From assembly GCA_012729675.1 (NCBI GenBank), contig JAAYCR010000064.1, positions 1-57,109 of the forward strand: 57,109 nt of DNA, given 5' to 3'. This document shows positions 36,208-44,381 of the stretch, piece by piece (the stretch's first letter is position 1; each line of letters starts with the position of its first letter). This DNA comes from Phycisphaerae bacterium (GTDB lineage: Bacteria > Planctomycetota > Phycisphaerae > Sedimentisphaerales > Anaerohalosphaeraceae). Made by a program: the position numbers and the translations under genes. The notes under the pieces were generated by a model. It was not told the DNA's origin and did no database searches. It saw only the letters and a list, made by a program, of their open reading frames with translations.

Positions 36208-36232
36208 ATTTTCTAACCAAAAGTTAGAAAAT
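36208..36232. promoter_or_regulatory. Perfect 10-base inverted repeat, candidate XRE operator
   Basis: ATTTTCTAAC-CAAAA-GTTAGAAAAT lies between the divergent retron transcript and the 36313 gene. Symmetry and position suit a binding site for the XRE protein encoded at 35302, controlling both directions. Confidence 0.55.
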
Positions 36233-36312
36233 ATGGTATTTTATTCAATAAAGTTTCTGTTAATAAACCCATGAAAAAATCTTAAAGTCTTTCATAAAAG
36301 GAGTTTATGGAT

Positions 36313-37656
36313 ATGTCTACAGTAATTAAACGACAAATAGAATCAATCCGCCAAGCGACATTGCAACTTCTGTGTACGCATGGAAACGCACATTTTGCTG
36401 AGGCCGGAATCCGCGGTGACATTGCAAAAATGTATTATGGTGGCGACAGTTCTGTACCATCTCGACAGGAAATCGAGTCATTTTTTGCAGACATGCTTTG
36501 TCGAGAAGACAAGGGCGAGAATTTTCTGGTCGATGCATATAGTTCGCCTGGATTTTCATTTGAAGCCGCAACCCATGTTGGCATTCCACCAAGAAATGTT
36601 GGAAGCAGGCTTGAAGGAAATGCTATCTTGTTCTTTTATGGAAATGAAGCTCAGATTTCCACATTGACCCGAATCATCGCCGCCCCAACACTCAAATACC
36701 TTCGCTTTTTATCCGGTATTGGTAATACTCGTTTAGACTCATATTACGATGATGTTATCACTCTGAGCGAATGGATTACTTTCATCCTTGATGTCGGCAA
36801 TAAAACAGCCGATCCGAATCTTCAGCGATGTTACCGATTAATAACCCCTTTTGAGATGCCTCAAAATCCAACGGGATTGAGTCGTTTTATTATGGGGTAT
36901 TCCGATACAAATCAAATCACAGTTGACAACTGCCCCAGTTCCGACCATTGGGACATTTATTGGAGTGCCGCTCAACAGAATGAAATTGCATATAGCAAAT
37001 TAGGCACTGACCTGTTTGTGGCATCACGGATAGCGTTGGATCACCTACTGGAGTTGGATATCCCTGGAGTATCAAATGAATTTTACACAAATCATGGAGG
37101 TTATTCATTTGAATGGTTTGGGGCTACATGGAAATTGGTGTTTGATGGCACACTAACAACAGTCCGGAACCTTACGGGAGCCCGTCTGTTAGCCACATTG
37201 CTGTGTAACCCGCGTAAGGATTTACATTGTCTGGATTTGCAGGCACAAGAGAATGTTAATCCAATATTGAAAGCGGCTGAGTTTCAAGATGTTGTCGCAG
37301 ACGACGAAGCGATTGAATCCTACCGAGAAAGGTTACGTGATTATGAAAAAGAGATTGAAGATGCAAAAAAGTGCCAGGATTTAGCCAAACAGGACGCGAT
37401 ACAGCAGAAAATTGATTTCATAGAAACACACCTAAAACGACTATATGGGCTTCATGGCGAAACAAGATTGTTTTCAACTGAGGCAGAAAATGCACGGATA
37501 GCCGTCCGAAACAATATAATGCGAGTTATAGATTCTGAAGACATGTCAAAAATCCCCCAGGCACAACAGCACTTTAAAAACAGTATTTCATTCGGCAAAA
37601 CGATTAGCTATTGCCCAGAAATGGATATTGACTGGAAAATTGTGAAAAACTTTTGA
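36313..37656 (+). CDS. Cargo protein with regulator-type C-terminal domain, 447 aa
   Basis: The N-terminal 270 residues are unfamiliar. The C-terminus matches a domain I know from the ends of multidomain signalling proteins such as LuxR/AAA regulators: GATWKLVFDGTLTTVRNLTG and ARLLATLLCNPRKDLHCLDL, then a coiled-coil hairpin (YRERLRDYEKEIEDAKKCQD), a GLHGETR loop and RIAVRNNIMRVI. It probably has a winged-helix-like part. ATG 36313 is nine bases after AAGGAG; ATG 36307 is only three bases away from it. It diverges from the retron operon across a shared operator-like palindrome and may be part of the same defence cargo. Confidence 0.65.
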   Translation: MSTVIKRQIESIRQATLQLLCTHGNAHFAEAGIRGDIAKMYYGGDSSVPSRQEIESFFADMLCREDKGENFLVDAYSSPGFSFEAATHVGIPPRNVGSRLEGNAILFFYGNEAQISTLTRIIAAPTLKYLRFLSGIGNTRLDSYYDDVITLSEWITFILDVGNKTADPNLQRCYRLITPFEMPQNPTGLSRFIMGYSDTNQITVDNCPSSDHWDIYWSAAQQNEIAYSKLGTDLFVASRIALDHLLELDIPGVSNEFYTNHGGYSFEWFGATWKLVFDGTLTTVRNLTGARLLATLLCNPRKDLHCLDLQAQENVNPILKAAEFQDVVADDEAIESYRERLRDYEKEIEDAKKCQDLAKQDAIQQKIDFIETHLKRLYGLHGETRLFSTEAENARIAVRNNIMRVIDSEDMSKIPQAQQHFKNSISFGKTISYCPEMDIDWKIVKNF

Positions 37657-37657
37657 T

Positions 37658-37694
37658 GTTACCCCATAAGTAACAATGTTACGCCAAAAGTAAC
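37658..37694. promoter_or_regulatory. Paired GTTAC/GTAAC operators
   Basis: GTTAC-N7-GTAAC occurs at 37658-37674 and again at 37678-37694, with centres 20 bases apart (two helical turns), suggesting cooperative binding. A third copy, GTTAC-N6-GTAAC, covers the start codon of the sigma-like gene (37812-37827). Confidence 0.55.
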
Positions 37695-37741
37695 GCCTTG
37701 CCGGTGAAGAGCGAAAGCCGGCGAGACAAATACTTTTAATA

Positions 37742-37790
37742 AGGCTCGCTGAAACGCTCCCGCCGGTGTTCTTCAGCGAGCCTTTTTTTT
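37742..37790 (+). terminator. Intrinsic terminator before the sigma-like gene
   Basis: AGGCTCGCTGAA (37742-37753) pairs perfectly with TTCAGCGAGCCT (37772-37783), followed by T-rich sequence to 37790. It ends transcription from the cargo gene upstream. Confidence 0.88.
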
Positions 37791-37811
37791 CGTGCTTTGC
37801 ACGAGAAAGGC

Positions 37812-37827
37812 GTTACTCATGGGTAAC
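37812..37827. promoter_or_regulatory. GTTAC/GTAAC palindrome over a start codon
   Basis: GTTAC-TCATGG-GTAAC spans the ATG at 37819. A protein or RNA-level regulator bound here would block expression of the sigma-like gene directly. Confidence 0.5.
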
Positions 37828-38430
37828 ACACAAGTAAGTCGGCGGGAAACCACATGCAACGAAAACACATCTCTCATTGATAGCTACGTCCTGGATCGGA
37901 TTGATTACCGCTCCAGGCGGCTGACCATCCAGTTTGGATTCACCGATGAACAGCGGGACGATTTGTCCCAGGACATGGTCGTCGAGGTGCTGGCCGCCAT
38001 GCCCAAGTTTGACCCCGCCCAGTCCAACCGTAAGACGTTTATCAGCCGCGTCTTGGACAACTTTGTCAAGAATGCCATCCGCTCTGAAATCCATCGTCGT
38101 CGTCGCGAATGCGACAGCCCTATTTCACTGGATGATATTCTTGAAGGCTGCACCCCGGTGGTCAATGATCCCCGTCAAGGCCAATTGAGTGAAGCAGAGC
38201 AACTGGACATGCAAATGGATGTCGCCCACATACTGTCGCAGATGCCGCGCCACCTTCAGAAGATTTGCTCCCTCCTGAAAACTCATTCGATTACCGAGAC
38301 AGCGAAAAAACTCAGAATTAATCGAACCGCCATTTATCGTCAATTGGCCGAGATTCGGGAACATTTTCAGCGGAGCGGCTATGACTATTCTGATTTTTGC
38401 GCGACAGAATCGGGCCAGCTGCAGATATAG
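37819..38430 (+). CDS. Phage sigma-70-like factor
   Basis: The 203-residue product has region 2 (QRDDLSQDMVVEVLAAMPKF...VKNAIRSEIHRRR) and a region 4 HTH (HSITETAKKLRINRTAIYRQ). ATG 37819 follows GAAAGG. It may direct polymerase to the repeated phage promoter motif, one copy of which overlaps its own 3' end (38399-38436) and faces the replication genes. Alternatively it is an RNA-polymerase-associated activator of the ArpU type. Confidence 0.75.
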   Translation: MGNTQVSRRETTCNENTSLIDSYVLDRIDYRSRRLTIQFGFTDEQRDDLSQDMVVEVLAAMPKFDPAQSNRKTFISRVLDNFVKNAIRSEIHRRRRECDSPISLDDILEGCTPVVNDPRQGQLSEAEQLDMQMDVAHILSQMPRHLQKICSLLKTHSITETAKKLRINRTAIYRQLAEIREHFQRSGYDYSDFCATESGQLQI

Positions 38431-38436
38431 AGGGTG
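38399..38436 (+). promoter_or_regulatory. Phage module promoter-like motif, copy 2
   Basis: GCGCGACA-N12-CTGCAGATATAGAGGGTG, with the same two boxes and spacing as the copies at 31580 and 51917. It overlaps the last codons of the sigma-like gene and would start transcription near 38437, ahead of a structured leader and the replication module. Confidence 0.65.
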
Positions 38437-38695
38437 GACAAGCGGTACGAAGTGATTCGATTGCTGGACATTTTCTGATTTCTCCATTCGCCTCGGACGG
38501 GTCATGTGGCCGGAGTGGGTACCCACCTTCCTTCGATAAAGTGACCTTGACTCCCTGCCGCCGTCCGAGGCCCTTCCGGCTGGAAACTGTTTTTCATCGG
38601 GTGTGTATCGACGATGATGCGGGTTCGACTCCCGCACCGGCCTGTGTGACTGGCCAGTCCTGAACGGAATATCACTTAGCATAAGGAATACAACA
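38437..38695 (+). ncRNA. Structured leader with a tRNA-like T-arm
   Basis: A perfect 11-base stem (GCCTCGGACGG at 38490-38500 with CCGTCCGAGGC at 38561-38571) encloses a GTGGGTACCCAC palindrome. It is followed by TCATCG/CGATGA and by GCGGG-TTCGACT-CCCGC, which has the exact T-loop consensus of tRNAs. CCGGCC right after it can pair with GGCCGG at 38508-38513, as an acceptor stem would. No D-arm or anticodon arm fits, so it is not an ordinary tRNA; it could be a phage regulatory RNA or a tRNA mimic. Confidence 0.45.
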
Positions 38696-39430
38696 ATGAG
38701 TTTACTGGAATTTGTACTGAATCACTCTCATCAACGTGCGCCCAAAGGCATCGTGTACGGGCCTCCGGGCGTGGGCAAGACGCACTTCGGTGCAGAAACG
38801 GACAAACCGATTCTGATTGACTGTGAAAATGGCGCCGCCTATGTCACCTGCGACCGCACACCGTACCTGACCGACTGGGAGAGCATCAAGCTCTGGCTGG
38901 ATATGCTCGCCCATGACGAGCACCCGTACCAGACTGCCGTGGTCGATTCGATTGACTGGTTATTGCGCCGCTTGGAAGAGCGGGTGGCCGGCGTCAGTGC
39001 GGGCAAGAATATGGACAACACGCTCAATCGCTCTCATGGCGGCTATGGCAACGGCAAGCTGGTACTGCGCAATTATGTCTACCAGTATCTTTTGCCGACA
39101 CTCGATGCCATCGTCAATCGTGGGATTTCGGTTGTGCTGCTGGCGCACGCCTCTCGTCGGAGTATGACCTCGCTTGAAGGCATCACGATTGAAAAGTCCG
39201 CTCCGGAAATCCACCCCGACCTGATGAACACGATGATTGAATGGTCGGACTTTGTCGGCGCAGCCCAGATTGAAGGGGATGTCCGGACGCTGACCCTGAC
39301 CGAGACCAATCAAGTCCTGGCCAAAAACCGTTATGGCATTAAGCACAAAATCGCCCTGCGATGGGATGCGTTTACCGCAGAAATGAACACCACCCACCCC
39401 TCTGTCAATGGAGATTTGAACCATGGCTAA
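38696..39430 (+). CDS. Sak4-like phage recombination ATPase
   Basis: This 244-residue RecA-fold ATPase belongs to the AAA_24 phage group. Walker A is YGPPGVGKT (residues 21-29), Walker B is in TAVVDSIDWL, and ISVVLLAHA follows the strand order of RecA-like proteins. Sak4 proteins anneal single strands with the help of a single-strand-binding partner, and the next gene (DUF669) fits that role. The genes overlap by eight bases. Confidence 0.8.
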   Translation: MSLLEFVLNHSHQRAPKGIVYGPPGVGKTHFGAETDKPILIDCENGAAYVTCDRTPYLTDWESIKLWLDMLAHDEHPYQTAVVDSIDWLLRRLEERVAGVSAGKNMDNTLNRSHGGYGNGKLVLRNYVYQYLLPTLDAIVNRGISVVLLAHASRRSMTSLEGITIEKSAPEIHPDLMNTMIEWSDFVGAAQIEGDVRTLTLTETNQVLAKNRYGIKHKIALRWDAFTAEMNTTHPSVNGDLNHG

Positions 39431-39878
39431 TCTGAATTTCGATGCAAATCAAGTGGAACCCAACGCCGGATTTGACCCGATTCCGGCCGATAAGTACATC
39501 GCGATGGTGACCGGCTCCGAGATGAAGCCGACCAAAAACGGCGACGGCAGTTACCTGGAACTGGAGTTTACGGTACTGGAAGGTCAATACAAAGATCGTA
39601 AGGTCTGGGACCGGCTGTGTCTGAGTCACCCCAACCCACAAACGGTCAAGATTGCCCGCGGCAATCTGTCAGCGCTGTGTCGGGCAGTGGGCGTCATGCA
39701 GCCCAAAGACAGCGTCGATCTGCATAATCTGCCGTTGGTCATCACGGTACGGCTGAAAAAACGGGATGACAATGGTGATTTGTCCAACGAGATCAAGGGC
39801 TATGCGGCAAAAAAGAGTTCTATTGCTCAGTCGCCGCAGGCTCCGCAAACCAATGCCACACCGCCGTGGAGACGCTGA
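39423..39878 (+). CDS. DUF669 phage protein, probable ssDNA-binding partner
   Basis: The DUF669 pattern is present: FDPIPADKYIAMVTGSEMKP, GDGSYLELEFTVLEGQYKDR and WDRLCL. The family is found beside phage recombination ATPases and is thought to bind single-stranded DNA. The 151-residue product ends in a flexible PQAPQTNATPPWRR tail, as in SSB proteins, where the tail recruits partners. Confidence 0.8.
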   Translation: MANLNFDANQVEPNAGFDPIPADKYIAMVTGSEMKPTKNGDGSYLELEFTVLEGQYKDRKVWDRLCLSHPNPQTVKIARGNLSALCRAVGVMQPKDSVDLHNLPLVITVRLKKRDDNGDLSNEIKGYAAKKSSIAQSPQAPQTNATPPWRR

Positions 39879-40177
39879 TGAACTGCAAACGTAAAGGCAC
39901 ACGATTAGAGCACAAGACCATCGCTCAGCTTAAGGCCGCCGGATACACCTGTATCCGGTCGGCCGCCTCGTTGGGACCGTTTGACATCATCGCCATCAAT
40001 CCGCTGGGACTTCGCTGTATTCAAGTCAAATCGAATACATGGCCCCGGCCGGAGGAGCGCGAGAGCCTGCGGAATGCGGCCAAGACGATGCCGCCGAATG
40101 CCTTTGTCGAATGCTGGCGGTGGGATGACGGGGCGAGAAAACCGCTGATTAAATCAATTGACGAACTGCCGCTATGA
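39878..40177 (+). CDS. PD-(D/E)XK nuclease-like protein
   Basis: The 99-residue product resembles small archaeal Hjc/VRR-type nucleases: KGTRLEHKTIAQLKAAGYTC, then GPFDIIAI and CIQVKSN supply the E, D and QxK positions of the PD-(D/E)XK core. It probably cuts branched or recombining phage DNA. ATG 39878 overlaps the previous stop (TGATG-like junction), with GGAG upstream. Confidence 0.7.
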   Translation: MNCKRKGTRLEHKTIAQLKAAGYTCIRSAASLGPFDIIAINPLGLRCIQVKSNTWPRPEERESLRNAAKTMPPNAFVECWRWDDGARKPLIKSIDELPL

Positions 40178-40314
40178 AATACGAAAAACTGTTTCCGACG
40201 CTATTGATTATTTTGGACATCTGTGCGGCGGTGGGCTACATCCCGGTCGGTGACTGGCGAAAGGTCGTTTATTGGCTGGCGGCGGCCATTTTAACCACGT
40301 GTGTGACGTACTGA
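40174..40314 (+). CDS. Small two-helix membrane protein, 46 aa
   Basis: The frame is tightly packed: its ATG overlaps the nuclease stop and its stop overlaps the helicase ATG. The product MKYEKLFPTLLIILDICAAV continues through a polar turn (VGDWRKV) to a second hydrophobic segment, so two membrane helices are likely. Function unknown; such proteins recur in phage replication operons. Confidence 0.65.
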   Translation: MKYEKLFPTLLIILDICAAVGYIPVGDWRKVVYWLAAAILTTCVTY

Positions 40315-42002
40315 TGATACAATTACGTGATTACCAACAAGACGCCGTCAACGCGGTCTATGATTATCTCCGGCATCGGGATGGCAATCCGTGCGTTGTC
40401 ATCCCGACCGGAGGGGGCAAAACCCCGGTGATGGCAACGATCTGCAGCGATGCGGTCAATCTGTGGGACGGCCGGGTGCTGGTACTGGCGCATGTAAAAG
40501 AGCTGCTGGAGCAGACGGCCGGAACGTTAAGCCGCGTAGCGCCGGATTTGGATATCGGCGTCTATTCGGCAGGACTGAATCGGCGGGATACCGACCACAG
40601 TGTCATTGTGGCCGGTATCCAGTCAGTGTATAAGCGCGCGTGTGACCTCGGTGCCTTCGATTTGATTATCGTCGACGAAGCCCATACCTTACCCCCTGAC
40701 GGTGAAGGTCGATATCGATCCTTTTTGAAAGAGGCGATGGTGGTCAACCCCAACGTTCGGTTGATTGGCCTGACGGCCACGCCCTATCGCATGACAACAG
40801 GGATGATTTGTACACCGGACAATCTGCTCAATGAAATTTGCTTTGAGGTTGGTGTACGAGAACTGATCGCACAGGGTTATTTGTGTCCTCTGCGAAGCAA
40901 AGCCAGCAAACACAAAGTCGACATGTCCGGTTTGCATATCCGCGGGGGTGAATTTATTGCCTCAGAGGTTGAGGCGCTGATGGATAATGAACCGATGGTG
41001 CTGGCCGCCTGTCGGGAAATAGTAGAATTGACCCAAGACCGCAAGAAGGTGTTAATCTTTGCTGCTGGAGTCGAGCATGGTCTGCATATCCAACATGTCC
41101 TCGAGTCGCATTATCGCGCGGAGTGTGGGTTTGTCTGCGGCGAGACACTGCCCTTTGAGCGAGCCGAAACACTGCAACGATTTCGAGACGGCCAACTCAA
41201 ATTCCTGTGTAACGTCAATGTGTTGACAACGGGATTTGATGCGCCGAATATTGACTGTGTGGCTTTGGTCCGGCCAACCAACTCCCCTGGACTTTATTAC
41301 CAGATGATCGGTCGGGGATTCCGGATTCATCCTTCCAAAGAAGACTGCTTGGTTTTGGATTTTGGCGGTAATATTATGCGGCATGGTCCGGTGGATGCCA
41401 TAAAGATAAAACCCCGAGAGAATGGATTTGACGGTCAGGCGCCGGTTAAGGAATGTCCAAATTGCCATGAATTGATACATGCGGGCTATTCGGAATGTCC
41501 TCAGTGCGAGTTTGTATTTGAGTCAGACCGTGAAATCTCTCACGAAAAAAATGCCAGCACTCAAAATGTACTCTCGGGCAAGGTTGAGCTTCATGAGTAC
41601 GACGTTCACGATGTACTCTATCACTACCATGTCAAGCGAAACGCCAAACCCGCTGACCCGCCGACACTGCGGGTTGAATATTTGTTGGGCTTTAACCATT
41701 ATCAGTCCGAATGGTTCTGTTTTGAGCATACCGGCTATGCGCGTGCAAAAGCCGAGGCGTGGTGGCGAGAGCGAAGCAACGAGCCGATTCCCAATACGGT
41801 AAACGAGGCGATTGCACTGGCCGAGGCGGGAGCGCTTGCTGAAACCACGAAAATCACCGTCCGCAGCGTTTCCGGAGAGTCCTTTGACCGCATCATCAAT
41901 TACCAATTAGGCCCAAAACCGCCGCGCCTGGACGGTAGCGATGAGCGGGACGATGCCTATTTGCCCGAACATGCCTGGCCGGGAGATGAGATACCTTTTT
42001 AG
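40314..42002 (+). CDS. SF2 DEAD/DEAH-type helicase
   Basis: This 562-residue superfamily 2 helicase has Walker A PTGGGKT, DEAH in IVDEAHTL, motif III-like LTATPYRM and motif VI QMIGRGFRIHPSKED. After the two RecA lobes comes a zinc knuckle, CPNCHELIHAGYSECPQC, and a C-terminal domain with YHVKRNAKP and FEHTGYARAKAEAWW, as in phage replicative helicases related to UvsW/RecQ-like proteins. It lies directly upstream of the prim-pol gene. Confidence 0.9.
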   Translation: MIQLRDYQQDAVNAVYDYLRHRDGNPCVVIPTGGGKTPVMATICSDAVNLWDGRVLVLAHVKELLEQTAGTLSRVAPDLDIGVYSAGLNRRDTDHSVIVAGIQSVYKRACDLGAFDLIIVDEAHTLPPDGEGRYRSFLKEAMVVNPNVRLIGLTATPYRMTTGMICTPDNLLNEICFEVGVRELIAQGYLCPLRSKASKHKVDMSGLHIRGGEFIASEVEALMDNEPMVLAACREIVELTQDRKKVLIFAAGVEHGLHIQHVLESHYRAECGFVCGETLPFERAETLQRFRDGQLKFLCNVNVLTTGFDAPNIDCVALVRPTNSPGLYYQMIGRGFRIHPSKEDCLVLDFGGNIMRHGPVDAIKIKPRENGFDGQAPVKECPNCHELIHAGYSECPQCEFVFESDREISHEKNASTQNVLSGKVELHEYDVHDVLYHYHVKRNAKPADPPTLRVEYLLGFNHYQSEWFCFEHTGYARAKAEAWWRERSNEPIPNTVNEAIALAEAGALAETTKITVRSVSGESFDRIINYQLGPKPPRLDGSDERDDAYLPEHAWPGDEIPF

Positions 42003-42013
42003 TGGGATAATAA

Positions 42014-44056
42014 ATGACGATACCCCCCAATGACATTCTGCAAGAAGCTATACACTATGCCCAACAGGGCTTGCCGGTCTTTCCCTGTGAGGTTGACAGC
42101 AAAGCGCCGTTGACCCGAAACGGGTTCAAGGATGCTTCTGTAAACATCGAGCACATCAAGTGCTGGTGGGCCAACCATCCGACGGCAAATATCGGAATGC
42201 CCACCGGGGCAACATCACACCTTATCGTGATGGACATTGACCCGCGCCACGGCGGCGACCATGCCCTGCAGGGGCTGCTCGACCATTACGGCCCGTTGCC
42301 TGATACGCTGACGGCCATCACCGGTGGTGGCGGCACACATTATTATTTCCGCTATCCCGGCCATTTTGTCAAGTGCAGCATGGGAAAAATCGGCCCCGGC
42401 ATCGATATCAAAGGCGATGGCGGGTACGTCATCATCCCGCCCAGCGGGCATGAAAGCGGCAGCAACTATTACTGGGATGGTGAGTTTGACTTGGAAACTG
42501 TCGCCGACATCCCGGAATGGCTGTTGAGCCTCATTCATGCCGACAACACCTCAATCGCCCCGGAGGCCGAGTCCACCGAAAATTCGATTCCCCAAGGTCA
42601 GCGCAACAATACCCTGGCCTCGCTGGCCGGCACCATGCGCCGAGTCGGGATGTCGTATGATGAGATTTTGGCCGCCATCCTGAAAGTCAACGAGAATCGC
42701 TGCCAGCCACCGCTTGCAGAGAGCGAGGTCTGCCAAATCTCCCGCAGCGTCTGTCGCTACGAACCGGATACCGTAGCGGTAGCTGTCGCTGAAAACCACT
42801 ATGACCAAATGTTCAGCCCTGAACCTGGGATTGCTGATCCGGGGCCGATTCCAGAAACGCTATTGCACGTTCCCGGATTTGTCCAGAAAGTCATGGCGTA
42901 TAATCTGGACAACGCCATCCGCCCGCAGCCGGTACTGGCCTTGGCCGGAGCCATTCAGTTGCAGGCTGTTCTGGCCGCCCGCAAGGTTTGCGATGCGCGG
43001 GAGAACCGAACCAATCTGTATGTCATCGGAGTTGCCGGTTCCGGTGCGGGCAAGGAGTTTGCCCGAAAAATCAATCGGCGGATTCTCAATACGGCCGGGC
43101 TGAATCATCTTGACGGGCACGACGAGTTGGCCAGCGATGCCGGACTCGTCAAGGCCATCGAGAATAACCCTGCCATTTTGTTTCAGATTGACGAGTTTGG
43201 GCGGTATCTGCGGACGATGGGCGACCCCAAACGGGCACCGCACCTGTACAACGTCATCACCGCCTTTATGAAACTGTTCAGCTGTGCCGACAGTACCTAC
43301 AAAGGAAAAGCGTATGCCGACCCCAAACGGAATGTGGAAATCCATCACCCCTGCGTCGGACTGTATGCGACCACCGTACCGGACAATCTGTATCAGGGTA
43401 TCACACTGGAAAGCCTCAAAGATGGCTTTTATGCCCGATTGCTGCTGTTTGAAACCGACCACTTCCCCTCGCGACAACAAAAGGCGGCCGCCAAAGTGCC
43501 GCAGGAGGTTCTTGATATTGCCAAGTGGTGGGACGCATTCAATCCGACAGGAAATCTGCATGACCAATTCCCCGAGCCTGTTGAAATTCCAACCCTGCCC
43601 GCAGCACGGGATATCTTTGATGATTTGGCCGCTCGGGTAGATGATGAGCTGGCTAAGAAAAATCTCTATTCATCTATCTGGGCACGCGTTGAGGAAAAAG
43701 CCTGCCGGTTAGCCCTTATCTATGCCTGCAGCGCCAATCGGGAATGTCCGGTCATTGATGAAGCCGCTACTCAATGGGCCTGTCAATTGTCCGAGCATAT
43801 CACCCGCAAGATGATCTTTATTGCCGACCAGTGGGTCTCGGATGGATATTTTGATGAAAAGCAGAAAAAAGTGTTGCGCGTTATCAGGGATGCAGGTGGG
43901 CGCATTTCGCAATCATATCTCGGGGAAAAAACTCGGTCGCTTCAAAAGAAAGAGAGAGCTGAAATTATTGATAATCTCGAGGAGACTGGGGCCATAAAAA
44001 AAGAGCTGGTTAAGAATACCACCAAGACCGTGACCTACTATGTCCTTTTACAATAA
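42014..44056 (+). CDS. Primase-polymerase with DUF3987 domain
   Basis: The N-terminal prim-pol domain (about 1-170) shows FPCEVDSKAPLTRNGFKDAS, the catalytic VMDIDPRHGG and GGGGTHYYFRYPG. A primase C-terminal helical region follows (EILAAILKVNENRCQPPLAE). The DUF3987 ATPase-like domain has VIGVAGSGAGKE near residue 340 and FQIDEFGRYL. This is the phage's replication-initiating primase/helicase-like protein. Its stop lies inside the first of the 9-base repeats of the origin-like region. Confidence 0.9.
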   Translation: MTIPPNDILQEAIHYAQQGLPVFPCEVDSKAPLTRNGFKDASVNIEHIKCWWANHPTANIGMPTGATSHLIVMDIDPRHGGDHALQGLLDHYGPLPDTLTAITGGGGTHYYFRYPGHFVKCSMGKIGPGIDIKGDGGYVIIPPSGHESGSNYYWDGEFDLETVADIPEWLLSLIHADNTSIAPEAESTENSIPQGQRNNTLASLAGTMRRVGMSYDEILAAILKVNENRCQPPLAESEVCQISRSVCRYEPDTVAVAVAENHYDQMFSPEPGIADPGPIPETLLHVPGFVQKVMAYNLDNAIRPQPVLALAGAIQLQAVLAARKVCDARENRTNLYVIGVAGSGAGKEFARKINRRILNTAGLNHLDGHDELASDAGLVKAIENNPAILFQIDEFGRYLRTMGDPKRAPHLYNVITAFMKLFSCADSTYKGKAYADPKRNVEIHHPCVGLYATTVPDNLYQGITLESLKDGFYARLLLFETDHFPSRQQKAAAKVPQEVLDIAKWWDAFNPTGNLHDQFPEPVEIPTLPAARDIFDDLAARVDDELAKKNLYSSIWARVEEKACRLALIYACSANRECPVIDEAATQWACQLSEHITRKMIFIADQWVSDGYFDEKQKKVLRVIRDAGGRISQSYLGEKTRSLQKKERAEIIDNLEETGAIKKELVKNTTKTVTYYVLLQ

Positions 44057-44222
44057 TCGTAATAATCGTAATAATCGCATAGGTATTTATATAAGAAGGT
44101 CCCCCTATATCTACATGAATAAAATATATATACATATATTACGATTATTACGATTATTTCATAAATATATTAAATATAATAACTTACAGAACTCTCTTCT
44201 CTACGAATATTCGGAATATTCG
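44052..44222. other. Origin-like iteron region
   Basis: Three direct copies of AATAATCG(T/C) (44052-44078) face two inverted copies, ACGATTATT (44141-44158), across about 60 very AT-rich bases. Two tandem GAATATTCG words follow at 44205-44222. Iterons flanking an AT-rich unwinding region next to the prim-pol gene are what a phage replication origin would look like. No gene is seen from 44057 to 44381. Confidence 0.5.
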
Positions 44223-44381
44223 GAGCTTTATGGTTCCTTCCGGCGCAATAAAAGAGGTGACTCCGACGGGAACAATCACCTTGTTATACACACGTTATTT
44301 TTCGCGGCGCAGAAACTGAAAACCCAAAGAAACAGCGTTTTTCGCATAAAGACGCACTTTTACAGAAAGGATACACGATGC

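Noticed and set aside
38508-38645. Ordinary tRNA or tmRNA
   Set aside because: The T-arm is canonical, but no D-arm or anticodon arm fits, the length is wrong for both, and there is no tag frame.
38125-38682. 185-residue minus-strand frame over the structured leader
   Set aside because: Overlaps the sigma-like gene and hairpin-forming sequence; the Arg/His/Pro-rich product is typical of an antisense artefact over structured RNA.
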